From Litorimonas cladophorae (GTDB lineage: Bacteria > Pseudomonadota > Alphaproteobacteria > Caulobacterales > Maricaulaceae), in contig NZ_BMYV01000001.1 of assembly GCF_014652455.1 (NCBI RefSeq), positions 310,001 to 374,000 of the forward strand: a DNA stretch of 64,000 nucleotides, read 5' to 3'. The notes under the pieces are model-generated. The model had not been told where the DNA came from. It did not search any database and saw only the letters and a list, made by a program, of their open reading frames with translations. The position numbers were made by a program, and so were the translations under genes. This document shows positions 18,523-27,986 of this stretch, piece by piece. How positions within the stretch are numbered: the stretch's first letter is position 1; each line of letters begins with the position of its first letter.

Positions 18523-19248
18523 GTGTCTGTTGCGCCGACATATGGTTTGATGCCGGCGCATATCGCCATCATCATGGACGGTAATGGGCGTTGGGCGAGA
18601 GCGCGCCATCGCCCACGCGTGTTTGGACATGCCCAAGGCGTAAAAACCGTGCGTCGTGTCGTTGAGGGCGCGTCGCAAATTGGCGTGAAATGCCTCACGC
18701 TTTATAGCTTCTCAACGGAAAACTGGACTCGACCAAAGGCTGAAATAGCGGCGCTTTTCAACTTGTTGCGAGAATATGTTGAGAGTGATTTGGATACGCT
18801 GCACGAGAAAAACGTACGTGTACGTATTTTAGGTTCGCGATCCGGGCTGTCATCCGATCTCCTTCAACTGATCCAACGCGTTGAAGAGACAACACAAAAC
18901 AACACGGCCTTTAACTTAAACATAGCGTTCAACTACGGTGGACGTGATGAGCTGTTGCGGGCTGCTGCGCGTGCTGTCGCTGACGGTCAAGATTTGACTA
19001 AAACGTCTGAGGCAGAGTTTGCAAAATATCTCGATACGGCAGGGTTGCCAGATGCAGATCTCGTCATCCGAACATCTGGTGAAAAACGGATTAGCAATTT
19101 TTTGCTCTGGCAAGCCGCCTATGCGGAGTTTGTTTTCACCGATGTGCTTTGGCCTGATTTTGGTCTATCGGACCTGGAGTCAGCGATTGCGGACTTCAAT
19201 CGACGCGAACGTCGATTTGGCAACCTCGATCAGTCGGAAGTCGCATAA
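18523..19248 (+). CDS. uppS: Isoprenyl transferase (undecaprenyl diphosphate synthase)
   Basis: UppS makes the C55 lipid carrier for peptidoglycan and polysaccharides by cis-prenyl chain elongation. The 241-residue protein carries HIAIIMDGNGRWARARH (13-29, catalytic Asp19), FSTENW and the RTSGEKRISNFLLWQ diphosphate-binding region. Most family members have RxSGExRxSNF(L/M)xWQ here, so it is standard. The start is GTG abutting the frr stop; ATG 18550 is a shorter alternative. cdsA begins with its ATG directly after the uppS TAA. Confidence 0.96.
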   Translation: MSVAPTYGLMPAHIAIIMDGNGRWARARHRPRVFGHAQGVKTVRRVVEGASQIGVKCLTLYSFSTENWTRPKAEIAALFNLLREYVESDLDTLHEKNVRVRILGSRSGLSSDLLQLIQRVEETTQNNTAFNLNIAFNYGGRDELLRAAARAVADGQDLTKTSEAEFAKYLDTAGLPDADLVIRTSGEKRISNFLLWQAAYAEFVFTDVLWPDFGLSDLESAIADFNRRERRFGNLDQSEVA

Positions 19249-20097
19249 ATGACTCAGACCCAAATCAAAAAACCTAAATGGAGCGGACTGGGTGTTCGCT
19301 TCATTTCCGCCGTTGCCTTGCTTTTGCTTTGTTTAGCGCCGTTTTATTTTGGCGGCTGGCTATGGGCGGTACTCGCAGGCTTGTTCGGTGGGCGGATGAT
19401 TTACGAGTGGGTCCGAATGAGCGACCCCAGCCCGAGGCTGCCAGCTTATCTTGCGCCGATTCTGGGTTTGCTGGCGGGGATCGTCTATACTGTTGAAAAT
19501 GAGATTGGATTTTCGGTCGTCGCGGTGTTCGTGACAGCATTTGCTGTTGCAGGTATTCAGTTCGCGCGCAGTCAAAAAGAGGGGTCTTCGCGGGTCATAT
19601 GGGCCATTCTTGGTGTTTTCTACATCATCGTGCCGACGCTTTTAATGATTGGCATGCGTGGCAATCAGGTGGGATTCGACACCGTTGGATTTCAGCGCCT
19701 GCTCTTTATTATGGCCTGTGTGATCGGTGCAGATGTAGGCGCCTATTTTGGCGGCTCGACAATGGGCGGACCAAAGCTTGCGCCTAAATTATCACCGAAT
19801 AAAACGTGGTCAGGCTTTTTTACCGGGCAAGCCTTAGCCGTTTTGTTAGGCGCGATCATCGGCAGTGCAGTCGGAATCGGTTGGATGGCAGGGGCGGCTT
19901 TGGCCTTACCTATCGCAATTTTGTCTGTTCTCGGCGACCTATTCGAGTCTGGCGTGAAGCGAAAATTGAACGTTAAAGACACGGGCGGATTAATGCCCGG
20001 CCATGGTGGATTGCTGGATCGTTTAGATAGTCTCATGGCCGCGATTATTGGTGCGGCTGTGTGTCTGGCTCTCTTCCCTGGAATTTGGCCCGGCTGA
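19249..20097 (+). CDS. cdsA: Phosphatidate cytidylyltransferase
   Basis: CdsA is an integral inner-membrane enzyme making CDP-diacylglycerol, the branch point for phospholipids. The 282-residue protein has about eight hydrophobic segments and the family signature near the C-terminus (LSVLGDLFESGVKRKLNVKD, then PGHGGLLDRLDSL). The SPNKTWSGFFTGQ loop is also present. It sits between uppS and dxr, with its stop overlapping the dxr ATG by one base (TGATG). Confidence 0.96.
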   Translation: MTQTQIKKPKWSGLGVRFISAVALLLLCLAPFYFGGWLWAVLAGLFGGRMIYEWVRMSDPSPRLPAYLAPILGLLAGIVYTVENEIGFSVVAVFVTAFAVAGIQFARSQKEGSSRVIWAILGVFYIIVPTLLMIGMRGNQVGFDTVGFQRLLFIMACVIGADVGAYFGGSTMGGPKLAPKLSPNKTWSGFFTGQALAVLLGAIIGSAVGIGWMAGAALALPIAILSVLGDLFESGVKRKLNVKDTGGLMPGHGGLLDRLDSLMAAIIGAAVCLALFPGIWPG

Positions 20098-21266
20098 TGA
20101 CCAAACGTATCTCTGTATTAGGCTCTACCGGCTCGATCGGTAAGAGTACGCTGGATATTGTGCGACGTTCACCTGTTGGCACGTATCAACTCGTTGCGCT
20201 CACCGCCAATCGAAGCGTTGATGAAATCGTTGCGCAGGCACTGGAGTTTCAGCCCGAATTTGTTGCCCTAGCTGATATTGAACAAGAACCAGCGTTGAAG
20301 GCGAAATTGGCTGACACCAATATAGAAATTGGCGTCGGTCCAGAAGCGCTTATCGAAGCGGCACGGCGACGCGCTGACTTCACAATGGCCGCCATTATCG
20401 GCTCAGCAGGGTTGGAGCCTACCTTGGCGGCGGTTGAGCAGGGGCAACATGTTGGGCTGGCCAACAAAGAATGTCTCGTCTGCGCTGGCGAAACGTTTAT
20501 GGCTGCGGTTCGACGGTCTGGCGCTAAACTTCTACCTGTCGATTCTGAACATAACGCGATTTTCCAAGTGTTAGAGGATGATCCAAAAGGTGTTCGTCGT
20601 TTGATTCTCACGGCTTCAGGTGGGCCGTTTCGCGAAGCGTCTTTGGAAGCCTTAGGCAAGGTCACTCGCGCAGATGCGCTCAACCATCCAGTTTGGTCAA
20701 TGGGGGCAAAGATCTCCATCGACTCGGCGACCTTGATGAATAAAGGTTTGGAATTGATCGAAGCTAGTTGGCTGTTTGAGCGGCCAAGTGCTGAGATTGA
20801 CGTCATTGTTCACCCGCAGTCGATCATTCATTCTATGGTCGAATATGTTGACGGGTCCGTTTTGGCGCAATTGGGAAGTCCCGATATGCGAACCCCCATT
20901 GCTTATTCTATGGGCTGGCCTGCGCGTATTTCAGCCCCGGTGGAGCGGCTTGATTTCGCAAAGATATCGGGATTAACTTTTTTCGAACCTGATACGACCA
21001 AATTCCCATCATTGCGTTTGGCTCGCGAAGCTCTGGAAGCGGGGGGACAGGCGCCATGTGTCTTGAACGCTGCAAATGAGCAGGCTGTTGAAGCGTTTTT
21101 ACAGGGAGAGATCTCGTTTCTAGATATTGCCAATGTCGTTGAATCTACACTCAACGCATTTGTAAAATTCTCCAGTTTTGGCTGCGCACCAGATACGGTT
21201 CAGGCCGTGCTGTCGTTGGATAAATCCGCGCGAACGACTGTAGATGAGCAGATTGTAAACTTGTAA
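20097..21266 (+). CDS. dxr: 1-deoxy-D-xylulose 5-phosphate reductoisomerase
   Basis: Dxr converts DXP to MEP with NADPH, the committed step of the non-mevalonate isoprenoid pathway that feeds UppS. I chose ATG 20097 (TGATG overlap with cdsA) rather than an upstream in-frame ATG within cdsA, because the family begins close to the GSTGSIGKSTLD NADPH motif (here 9-20). The protein has 389 residues. LLPVDSEHNAIFQ and ASGGPFRE, the metal and substrate region, are present, as is KISIDSATLMNKGLELIEA. Confidence 0.97.
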   Translation: MTKRISVLGSTGSIGKSTLDIVRRSPVGTYQLVALTANRSVDEIVAQALEFQPEFVALADIEQEPALKAKLADTNIEIGVGPEALIEAARRRADFTMAAIIGSAGLEPTLAAVEQGQHVGLANKECLVCAGETFMAAVRRSGAKLLPVDSEHNAIFQVLEDDPKGVRRLILTASGGPFREASLEALGKVTRADALNHPVWSMGAKISIDSATLMNKGLELIEASWLFERPSAEIDVIVHPQSIIHSMVEYVDGSVLAQLGSPDMRTPIAYSMGWPARISAPVERLDFAKISGLTFFEPDTTKFPSLRLAREALEAGGQAPCVLNAANEQAVEAFLQGEISFLDIANVVESTLNAFVKFSSFGCAPDTVQAVLSLDKSARTTVDEQIVNL

Positions 21267-21332
21267 GTTTAGGCGCTTTGCGGCATCCCAACATCGTAAG
21301 GCTTCGTTAAGGCCGTAGCGTCAGGGAACAGC

Positions 21333-22532
21333 ATGATAGCAGGATTGATCTATACGCTCATTGCCGCGCTAAGCTTTGTCATGGTCCTATCATTTCTCGT
21401 CTTTTTTCACGAGTTGGGCCACTATTCTGTTGCCCGTTTTTTCGGCATTTCAGTGGACCGTTTCTCAATCGGATTTGGTAAACCAATTTGGCGACGTACC
21501 TCCAAAGCGGGCGTGGAATGGGTAATCTCTCGTATCCCCCTGGGGGGTTATGTGAAATTTGCTGGTGATGCTGGCGCGGCGAGCAATCCCGATGCAGAGA
21601 AACTTGCGGAACTCCGTGCAGAGTATGAAAAGGACCCCGATGGTCCGTCTATCGATAATGTTTTCCATTTTCGCCCCGTTTGGCAGCGCGCATTGGTCGT
21701 TCTGGCGGGGCCTGTAGCTAATTTCATCTTAGCAATCATTTTGTTTGCAGGCATTGGCCTGACGATTGGCAATCAATATTATCCGTCGAATGTCGGCAGC
21801 GTGATTGAAGGTAGTCCTGCTGCCGCCGCAGGGTTTGAACCTGGCGACAAGATCATCAGTTTGGACGGGCGCGATGCCCGAAATTTTTCGTTCGTGCAGC
21901 AATATATTTCCCTGCGCAAAAACACGACGATTGAAGCCGTTGTTGAACGCAATGGGCAGGACGTACCATTGACCGTCACACCTCGAGCGGAAGATGTGAA
22001 TGACGCTATCGGTGGGAACGCGAACATTGGACGCGTGGGTTTAGGTCTGGCTGAGGGCACGCAGCCGATTCGCGAAGAGTTCGGCGTTTTGGGCTCTCTC
22101 AATTACGGCGTCACCCAAACGACAGGCGTGTTGAAAGCGACGGGCACTTATATCGGCCGCATCTTTAAGGGCAAAGAAGACGGCAAGCAGCTCGGAAGTG
22201 TTGTCAAAATTGCTACCGTTGTGGGGAAGGTCGCATCTGATACCGCGAAAGCCGATGTTCCGCTCGGCGTGAAGATAAAGGCGTGGGCTATACGTATGGC
22301 GGCATTGGCGGCCTCCATTTCCATAGCGTTAGGTGTCGCGAATTTAATGCCTCTTCCCGTGCTCGATGGTGGACATCTGATGTATTACGGCTATGAAGCC
22401 GTCGCAAGACGACCATTGAGTCAAGAAAAACAGGAGTTTGGGTTTAAGATCGGGTTTGCAATTTTGCTCACTCTCTTTGTGGTGCTAACGATAAATGACA
22501 TTGGTTATTTAAGCAGCATCGACTTCTCCTAA
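21333..22532 (+). CDS. rseP: Site-2 intramembrane zinc protease RseP
   Basis: RseP is an inner-membrane S2P metalloprotease that cleaves anti-sigma factors and signal-peptide remnants. The zinc motif HELGH is at 26-30 in the first helix (VFFHELGHYSVARFFG), a PDZ domain occupies about 150-230 (GSVIEGSPAAAAGFEPGDKI), and the third ligand lies in MPLPVLDGGHL at about 337-347. Length is 399 residues. It is always next to bamA in this class, and the pair links envelope stress with outer-membrane assembly. A 66-bp gap separates it from dxr. Confidence 0.97.
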   Translation: MIAGLIYTLIAALSFVMVLSFLVFFHELGHYSVARFFGISVDRFSIGFGKPIWRRTSKAGVEWVISRIPLGGYVKFAGDAGAASNPDAEKLAELRAEYEKDPDGPSIDNVFHFRPVWQRALVVLAGPVANFILAIILFAGIGLTIGNQYYPSNVGSVIEGSPAAAAGFEPGDKIISLDGRDARNFSFVQQYISLRKNTTIEAVVERNGQDVPLTVTPRAEDVNDAIGGNANIGRVGLGLAEGTQPIREEFGVLGSLNYGVTQTTGVLKATGTYIGRIFKGKEDGKQLGSVVKIATVVGKVASDTAKADVPLGVKIKAWAIRMAALAASISIALGVANLMPLPVLDGGHLMYYGYEAVARRPLSQEKQEFGFKIGFAILLTLFVVLTINDIGYLSSIDFS

Positions 22533-22544
22533 GCTGGACGAAAT

Positions 22545-25034
22545 ATGAATTTTCATCAAAATTTTTTAGTAATCTGGCGCATCGCTATTGCCGCAGTGTT
22601 GCTCGGGGTGGCGACCATTGGGGCATCCGCCCCAGCCATTGCGCAAGAGAGCGCCGCGCCCACTGTTATTCGATCCATTCAGGTTCAGGGCAACCAGCGT
22701 GTGGAAGCGAACACGGTTGCGTCTTACCTCCTTTTCTCTCCAGGTGATCCATATTCCGAAAGCCGCATGGATACATCTGTGAAGACCCTCTACGGGACTG
22801 GGCTATTTGCTGATGTTTCGATAGACCCGCGCGATGGCAATGTCCTTGTTTCGGTCATCGAGAACCCGATCATCAACCGCGTTATTCTCGAGGGGAATAA
22901 GTCCCTGAAAAGTGATAAAATCACGGATGAAATTTCAGCCGAACCGCGCGCAATTTTCACGCGAGCAAGCGTGCAAGAGGATGTGACGCGCATCATCGAG
23001 CTCTATCGTCAGTCAGGTCGTTTCGCGGCGACAGTCGCACCGAAGGTTGTTCAGCAACCGCAAAACCGTGTTGACCTCATTTTTGAAATTACTGAGGGTC
23101 CGGTAACGGGCGTAAAACGCATCAACATCATTGGTAACGCCGAGTTCCCAGACCGCCGTTTGCGCAAAGAATTGGCGACGACCGAGTCCAGCTGGTACAA
23201 ATTCTTCAGCTCAAACGACAATTATGACCCAGGTCGTTTGCAGTATGATCAAGAACAACTTCGGACATTCTACACCAATCGGGGTTTCGCCGATTTCCGC
23301 GTCGTCTCTGCGGTCGCGGAATTGACCCCCGATCAAGAAGATTTCTACATCACTTTCACTGTGGATGAGGGTGACGAGTACACATGGGGCGACATCTCCG
23401 TTGAGACTAAACTGGATACGCTCAATAAAGACTTCCTTCAAAATCTGGTTCCGTTTCGCAAAGGCGAAATCTACAATGCCAGTCGGGTTGAAGATGCCAT
23501 TGATAGCTTGAACTTTGCTGCCGGTATTGGCGGATATGCCTTCGTTGACATCCAACCGCAGATCGAACGGAATCGCGACACGAAGACCGTGGATATGGTT
23601 TTCAACGTTGTTGAGGGTCAGAGAACTTACATCGAACGGATCGATATTGTCGGCAACACCACCACATTAGATTCGGTCATTCGCCGTGAAATGGAACTTG
23701 TCGAAGGGGATGCCTTTAACCGTATTCTATTGGAACGCTCACGCTCTCGCGTACGCTCCTTGCGTTTCTTTGAAAACGTAGAAATCACAGAGACTCAAGG
23801 CTCTGCACCTGATCGCGCAGTTGTTGAGGTCGAAGTAACCGAGCAGCCCACTGGTGAACTCTCATTCTCGGCGGGATTCTCTTCAGCAGATGCATTCCTT
23901 GTCGATCTATCGATCACGCAGCGGAACTTGCGCGGACGAGGGCAGCTCCTTCGATTTGTGATCCGTGCCTCTTCTAATCGTCGTGAGGTCGATTTGCGGT
24001 TTACTGAGCCCCGCTTCCTTGGTCGAAACCTGGCTGCCAGCTTCAATCTTTTTGACGTCGTTATCGATTTGATTGATGAAGCCAACTTCCGCCAACGTCG
24101 GACGGGTGGACAAATTAGCTTCGCATTTCCGCTCACCGAATATACAAATTTCAACGGACGCTACACCTTACGCCAAGAAGACATCGAATTTCCACGTCAG
24201 GATGAATGCCCGAGCCTTTTGTCTGGTGCAGGGACGTCAACCAACACCGGTAACAATCGTCAGCTATTGAACTTATGTGATCAATTGGGTGGGCGGTTGT
24301 CATCAATCTTCGGCTACACTTTTGCTTGGGATCGTCGAAACGACCCCATCACGCCAACAGGGGGCTTTGATGTGCGCCTTAGCCAAGACATCGCTGGCAT
24401 TGGTGGGGACGTTCAATATCTCCGCACAGATATTCGCTCAAATTACTACAAAGGCCTTTTTAAAGACGTCATTGCTTCTGCAACATTAGCGGGTGGCTAT
24501 ATCCGTGGCTGGGGCGGCGATACCGTTTCAATCAATGACCGTTACTTCAAAGGTAACTTTGAATTCCGCGGGTTTGATAATGCTGGCGTCGGACCGCGTG
24601 TTCTCCAGTTTAATGCGGATACAGGTGATACTCTCGTATTCGGTCAAGATGGCCGTCGTGACGCCTTGGGTGGTAACATATTCGGCTTGGCTTCGACCGA
24701 GGTGAGTTTCCCCGTGGGTATCGACTCTCTATTGGGCAGTGTCTTCTTGGAAGCCGGGACGGTTGGGTCCTTGGATGACAGTGACACTTATAACATAATC
24801 ATCAGCAGTGATGATGCCAATTTCACCGTGGGTTCATCTTGTGAAGGTATTACAGCCGTAGGCGTGATCTGTGAACGCACGGAGGACGGACTTGATCCTC
24901 GTGTCACAGTCGGCGCCAGTGTTTTCTGGGAAAGCCCCTTCGGACCAATCAGGTTCGACTTTACCCAGCCTCTCGTCAAACAACAGTATGACGATAGACA
25001 ATCATTCCAGTTCACCACACGAACAAGGTTCTAA
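22545..25034 (+). CDS. bamA: Outer-membrane protein assembly factor BamA
   Basis: BamA is the Omp85 core of the BAM complex that inserts beta-barrel proteins into the outer membrane. The 829-residue protein has an N-terminal signal peptide (cleavage near APAIAQES, about residue 33), five POTRA domains over about 38-420 and a C-terminal 16-strand barrel ending in aromatic Phe (TTRTRF), as expected of a BAM substrate. skp follows by 2 bp. The arrangement rseP-bamA-skp-lpxD-fabZ-lpxA couples barrel and lipid A assembly. Confidence 0.97.
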   Translation: MNFHQNFLVIWRIAIAAVLLGVATIGASAPAIAQESAAPTVIRSIQVQGNQRVEANTVASYLLFSPGDPYSESRMDTSVKTLYGTGLFADVSIDPRDGNVLVSVIENPIINRVILEGNKSLKSDKITDEISAEPRAIFTRASVQEDVTRIIELYRQSGRFAATVAPKVVQQPQNRVDLIFEITEGPVTGVKRINIIGNAEFPDRRLRKELATTESSWYKFFSSNDNYDPGRLQYDQEQLRTFYTNRGFADFRVVSAVAELTPDQEDFYITFTVDEGDEYTWGDISVETKLDTLNKDFLQNLVPFRKGEIYNASRVEDAIDSLNFAAGIGGYAFVDIQPQIERNRDTKTVDMVFNVVEGQRTYIERIDIVGNTTTLDSVIRREMELVEGDAFNRILLERSRSRVRSLRFFENVEITETQGSAPDRAVVEVEVTEQPTGELSFSAGFSSADAFLVDLSITQRNLRGRGQLLRFVIRASSNRREVDLRFTEPRFLGRNLAASFNLFDVVIDLIDEANFRQRRTGGQISFAFPLTEYTNFNGRYTLRQEDIEFPRQDECPSLLSGAGTSTNTGNNRQLLNLCDQLGGRLSSIFGYTFAWDRRNDPITPTGGFDVRLSQDIAGIGGDVQYLRTDIRSNYYKGLFKDVIASATLAGGYIRGWGGDTVSINDRYFKGNFEFRGFDNAGVGPRVLQFNADTGDTLVFGQDGRRDALGGNIFGLASTEVSFPVGIDSLLGSVFLEAGTVGSLDDSDTYNIIISSDDANFTVGSSCEGITAVGVICERTEDGLDPRVTVGASVFWESPFGPIRFDFTQPLVKQQYDDRQSFQFTTRTRF

Positions 25035-25036
25035 TC

Positions 25037-25612
25037 ATGTTTATTCGTACTTTTATTCGCGCAGCTACAGGCATGGCCGTCGCGTTCGCTTTCGCAGGGA
25101 CTGCTTTTGCGCAATCAACTATTTTGGTCGTTGATACGCAAAAAGTCCTCAAAGACTCGCTCGTTGGGCAACACGTCGCGCGTCAACTTGAAACCATTTA
25201 CACGTCGGCTCAATCTGAGATGAAAGCCAAGGCGACCCCTTTGCAGACCAAAGGGAAATCGCTTCAAGATCAGTTGAAATCAAAAGGCAGCATGGAAAAT
25301 GTGCGCGCAGATGCAGGCCTAACGGCCCAGCTTCAAGCTTTTCAGAACGATCAACAAAAGCTTCAAGTCGAAGAATATTACACAACGAATGAGCTAAAGA
25401 TCACAGAGCAAAAAGCGATCTCACAGGTCTCCAAACGCGTTAAGACAATCATTGACCAAATCGCTCAGGAACGTAATGCGGACGTGGTTCTGGAAAAATC
25501 TCTCGTGATCTACGGCGGTCCTGCCGATGTCACAGATGTCGTAATTTCTCGTCTGAACAGCCAGATGACAACGGTTCCCGTGACCCGCGAACGCTTGCCG
25601 CGTAAGGGTTAG
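25037..25612 (+). CDS. skp: Periplasmic OmpH/Skp-family chaperone
   Basis: Skp is a periplasmic holdase that carries unfolded outer-membrane proteins to BamA. The 191-residue precursor has a signal peptide ending near GTAFAQS (about residue 22). Long charged helices (about 55-135, rich in Lys/Gln) form the jellyfish arms, and a small beta body contains VLEKSLVIYGG. Length and position between bamA and lpxD are standard. A terminator-like hairpin follows at 25673, so lpxD may need its own promoter or read-through. Confidence 0.92.
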   Translation: MFIRTFIRAATGMAVAFAFAGTAFAQSTILVVDTQKVLKDSLVGQHVARQLETIYTSAQSEMKAKATPLQTKGKSLQDQLKSKGSMENVRADAGLTAQLQAFQNDQQKLQVEEYYTTNELKITEQKAISQVSKRVKTIIDQIAQERNADVVLEKSLVIYGGPADVTDVVISRLNSQMTTVPVTRERLPRKG

Positions 25613-25672
25613 AATTACCTGAAATTCCTAGGCGAAGCGTACTTTACGTAACGTCTGGTAACAGTTGGTTAT

Positions 25673-25709
25673 AGAGCTGATGCGTGTTTTCCGCGTATCA
25701 GCTCTTTTT
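25673..25709 (+). terminator. Rho-independent terminator between skp and lpxD
   Basis: AGAGCTGAT (25673-25681) pairs with ATCAGCTCT (25697-25705), extended by GCG/CGC inside, and is followed by a T tract (25705-25709, then ATTT). It splits the envelope cluster into a bamA-skp part and an lpx part. Confidence 0.8.
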
Positions 25710-25748
25710 ATTTGTGCGTTGGCGCGCCTTTCCCGCTAAGAGGCCCCT

Positions 25749-26741
25749 ATGATCGATCCTCATTTTTATACAATTTGTTCGCCACTCGACGTCGAGGAGA
25801 TCGTAAAACGGTTTGGGTCCGACGGGTCTGCTCCCAGCGAAAGCCATGAGCCGATCACCGCGCCATCTTCATTGGGCGAGAGCGAATCTGGCGACATCAC
25901 CTTTTTCTCGGACAAGCGTCGCCGCGACCAACTCCTGACCGCAAACGCCACGGCATGCCTGACGACGGAAAAACTAGCCCCGCTCGTCGCAGAGGCTGGC
26001 ATGATTGCAATTGTCACAGATAATCCGCGCGCTGCATTTGCGCGAATATCTGGCGAGATGGTCACCATTGGGAGCGCATCAAAACCGTCCGGTCAAATCC
26101 ACGACACGGCCCAGATTCATCGCTCCGCTGTAATTGGGGAAGGCGTTTCGATCGGTGCTCGGACACGGATTGGCGCGAATTCTGTGATTGAGGACGGTGT
26201 TGTGATCGGGGATGATTGCGTGGTTGAGTCTTTGGTAAGTGTGTCATTCACTAAAATGGGAAATCGGTGCCATATTAAGTCTGGCGCCATAATTGGTGGC
26301 GCTGGCTTTGGAATGGCGTCTGATGGCGGCGTTATCATTACAATTCCGCATTTGGGACGCGCCATACTTCACGACGATGTGCACGTCGGTTCTAATAGCT
26401 GCGTGGATCGCGGGCAGTTGGGGGACACGGTCCTGATGAACAATGTGAAAATCGATAATCTCGTGCAAGTCGGGCACAATGTTTTCATTGATGAGGGCGC
26501 TATGTTGGCCGGACATTCCGGTGTTTCGGGAAGCTGCCGCATCGGTAAAAATGCGATGTTTGGCGGTCGAGCGGCAACGGCGGATCATGTTGATATCGGC
26601 GAAGGCTCTATCTTAGCCGCCTTTGCAGGTGTGATGAGTAATGTTCCAGATGGAGAAATGTGGTCCGGCGTTCCAGCGATGCCAATTCGCGAACATATGC
26701 GGAGCGTTGCCGTTTTGAAGAAACTTGGAAAACGAAAGTGA
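25749..26741 (+). CDS. lpxD: UDP-3-O-(3-hydroxyacyl)glucosamine N-acyltransferase
   Basis: LpxD adds the second 3-hydroxyacyl chain in lipid A synthesis, using acyl-ACP, in the cytoplasm. The 330-residue protein has an N-terminal uridine-binding domain (about 1-100) and a left-handed beta-helix of hexapeptide repeats (about 105-300). The catalytic-His region reads NLVQVGHNVFIDEGAMLAGH (His about 242 and 257). The C-terminal helix is short. fabZ overlaps its stop by 4 bp (GTGA). Confidence 0.96.
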   Translation: MIDPHFYTICSPLDVEEIVKRFGSDGSAPSESHEPITAPSSLGESESGDITFFSDKRRRDQLLTANATACLTTEKLAPLVAEAGMIAIVTDNPRAAFARISGEMVTIGSASKPSGQIHDTAQIHRSAVIGEGVSIGARTRIGANSVIEDGVVIGDDCVVESLVSVSFTKMGNRCHIKSGAIIGGAGFGMASDGGVIITIPHLGRAILHDDVHVGSNSCVDRGQLGDTVLMNNVKIDNLVQVGHNVFIDEGAMLAGHSGVSGSCRIGKNAMFGGRAATADHVDIGEGSILAAFAGVMSNVPDGEMWSGVPAMPIREHMRSVAVLKKLGKRK

Positions 26742-27181
26742 ACCCCGCCTTTCCTATCGAGAAAGACGCTATCATGGCGATCTTGCCTCATCGCGACCCC
26801 ATGTTGTTTATCGACCGCGTCCTGAACGCTACCGAGAGCAATTTGACGGCAGAGACACATGTCGATCCAGCTTGGCCCGTGTTTGACGGCCATTTTCCTG
26901 AGTTTCCTATCATGCCAGGCGTCTTGTTGATTGAGACAATCGCGCAGGCGGGTTCTTTGATTTTAGGTCTAAGGCAAAGCGTTGCGCCGGGAAGTTTTGT
27001 TGGTTTGGCGAGCGTGAGTTCGGCCAAATTTCGACGCGCGGTTAAACCCGGCGATCGGATGAATATACACGTCAACTTGGTTCAAGAACGTCGCGGTTTT
27101 TACAAATATGAAGGCGTCATAGATGTCGACGCTCAACGTGCGGTCGAAGTCGAATTTGCTGCCGTCCAAATGTCGCTGTAG
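26738..27181 (+). CDS. fabZ: 3-hydroxyacyl-[ACP] dehydratase
   Basis: FabZ dehydrates 3-hydroxyacyl-ACP in fatty-acid elongation and competes with the Lpx acyltransferases for the same substrate, which explains the gene order. I chose GTG 26738, overlapping the lpxD stop, because longer in-frame starts lie within lpxD and give an atypical extension. This yields 147 residues with LPHRDPMLFIDRV (16-28) and the hot-dog active site FDGHFPEFPIMPGVLLIE (49-66; His52, Glu66). lpxA starts 9 bp after the stop. Confidence 0.96.
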   Translation: MNPAFPIEKDAIMAILPHRDPMLFIDRVLNATESNLTAETHVDPAWPVFDGHFPEFPIMPGVLLIETIAQAGSLILGLRQSVAPGSFVGLASVSSAKFRRAVKPGDRMNIHVNLVQERRGFYKYEGVIDVDAQRAVEVEFAAVQMSL

Positions 27182-27190
27182 GATATAAAG

Positions 27191-27985
27191 ATGACCGTTG
27201 AAATTCATGAGACAGCTCTTGTCGACCCTAAGGCACAACTCGGCGAAGGCGTGAAAATTGGGCCGTTCTCGCTGGTAGGCCCAGAGGTCAAATTGGGTGA
27301 TAATGTCGAACTTGTGGGGCACGTAAACTTAGTCGGAAACACCTCAATTGGTGAAAGCAGCAAGCTCTACCCGTTCGTTTCTATGGGGTATGATCCGCAA
27401 GATTTTAAGCATCGAGGTGGACCAGTCGGGATCGAAATCGGGGCGAGGTGTACGTTTCGGGAAAACGTCAACATACACCCAGGCACGGATATTGGCAAAC
27501 CCATCACGCGAATAGGGCATGATTGTTATTTCATGGTCGGAACCCATCTCGCGCATGAGGGGCAGATGGGCAATCATGTCGTGGTCTCTAATGGCGCACA
27601 AATTGGTGGGAACGTAACTATTGGCGATCATGCGATATTAGGCGGCCTCTGTGCCATTCACCAGCATACGCGTATAGGCGCGCATGCCTTTGTCGGGGGC
27701 ATGGCGACTGTCATCAAAGACGTGATTCCATACGGCTTTGTACTTGGCAATTCCGCGCATCTTGCAGGATTAAATATCGTCGGATTGAAACGCCGTGGAT
27801 TTACGCGCGAAAAAATTCGGGAGATGCGGGCAGCTTACCGTCTACTCTTTGCGCAGGAAGGCACGTTTGCTGAACGCTTAGAGGATACGAAAAACCTATA
27901 TGGCGAGCACCCAATTATAAAAGAGATTGTTGCCTTTATTAGCCAAGATTCAACGCGGGCCTTAACTATGCCTAACGGCAAATAA
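27191..27985 (+). CDS. lpxA: UDP-N-acetylglucosamine acyltransferase
   Basis: LpxA catalyses the first, reversible acylation of UDP-GlcNAc in lipid A synthesis. The 264-residue protein consists of a left-handed beta-helix of hexapeptides from the N-terminus to about 190, then a helical C-terminal domain (GFTREKIREMRAAYRLLF). The catalytic histidine lies in VGTHLAHEGQMGNH (about 117-130). The lpxI gene starts 1 bp after the stop. Confidence 0.97.
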   Translation: MTVEIHETALVDPKAQLGEGVKIGPFSLVGPEVKLGDNVELVGHVNLVGNTSIGESSKLYPFVSMGYDPQDFKHRGGPVGIEIGARCTFRENVNIHPGTDIGKPITRIGHDCYFMVGTHLAHEGQMGNHVVVSNGAQIGGNVTIGDHAILGGLCAIHQHTRIGAHAFVGGMATVIKDVIPYGFVLGNSAHLAGLNIVGLKRRGFTREKIREMRAAYRLLFAQEGTFAERLEDTKNLYGEHPIIKEIVAFISQDSTRALTMPNGK

Positions 27986-27986
27986 A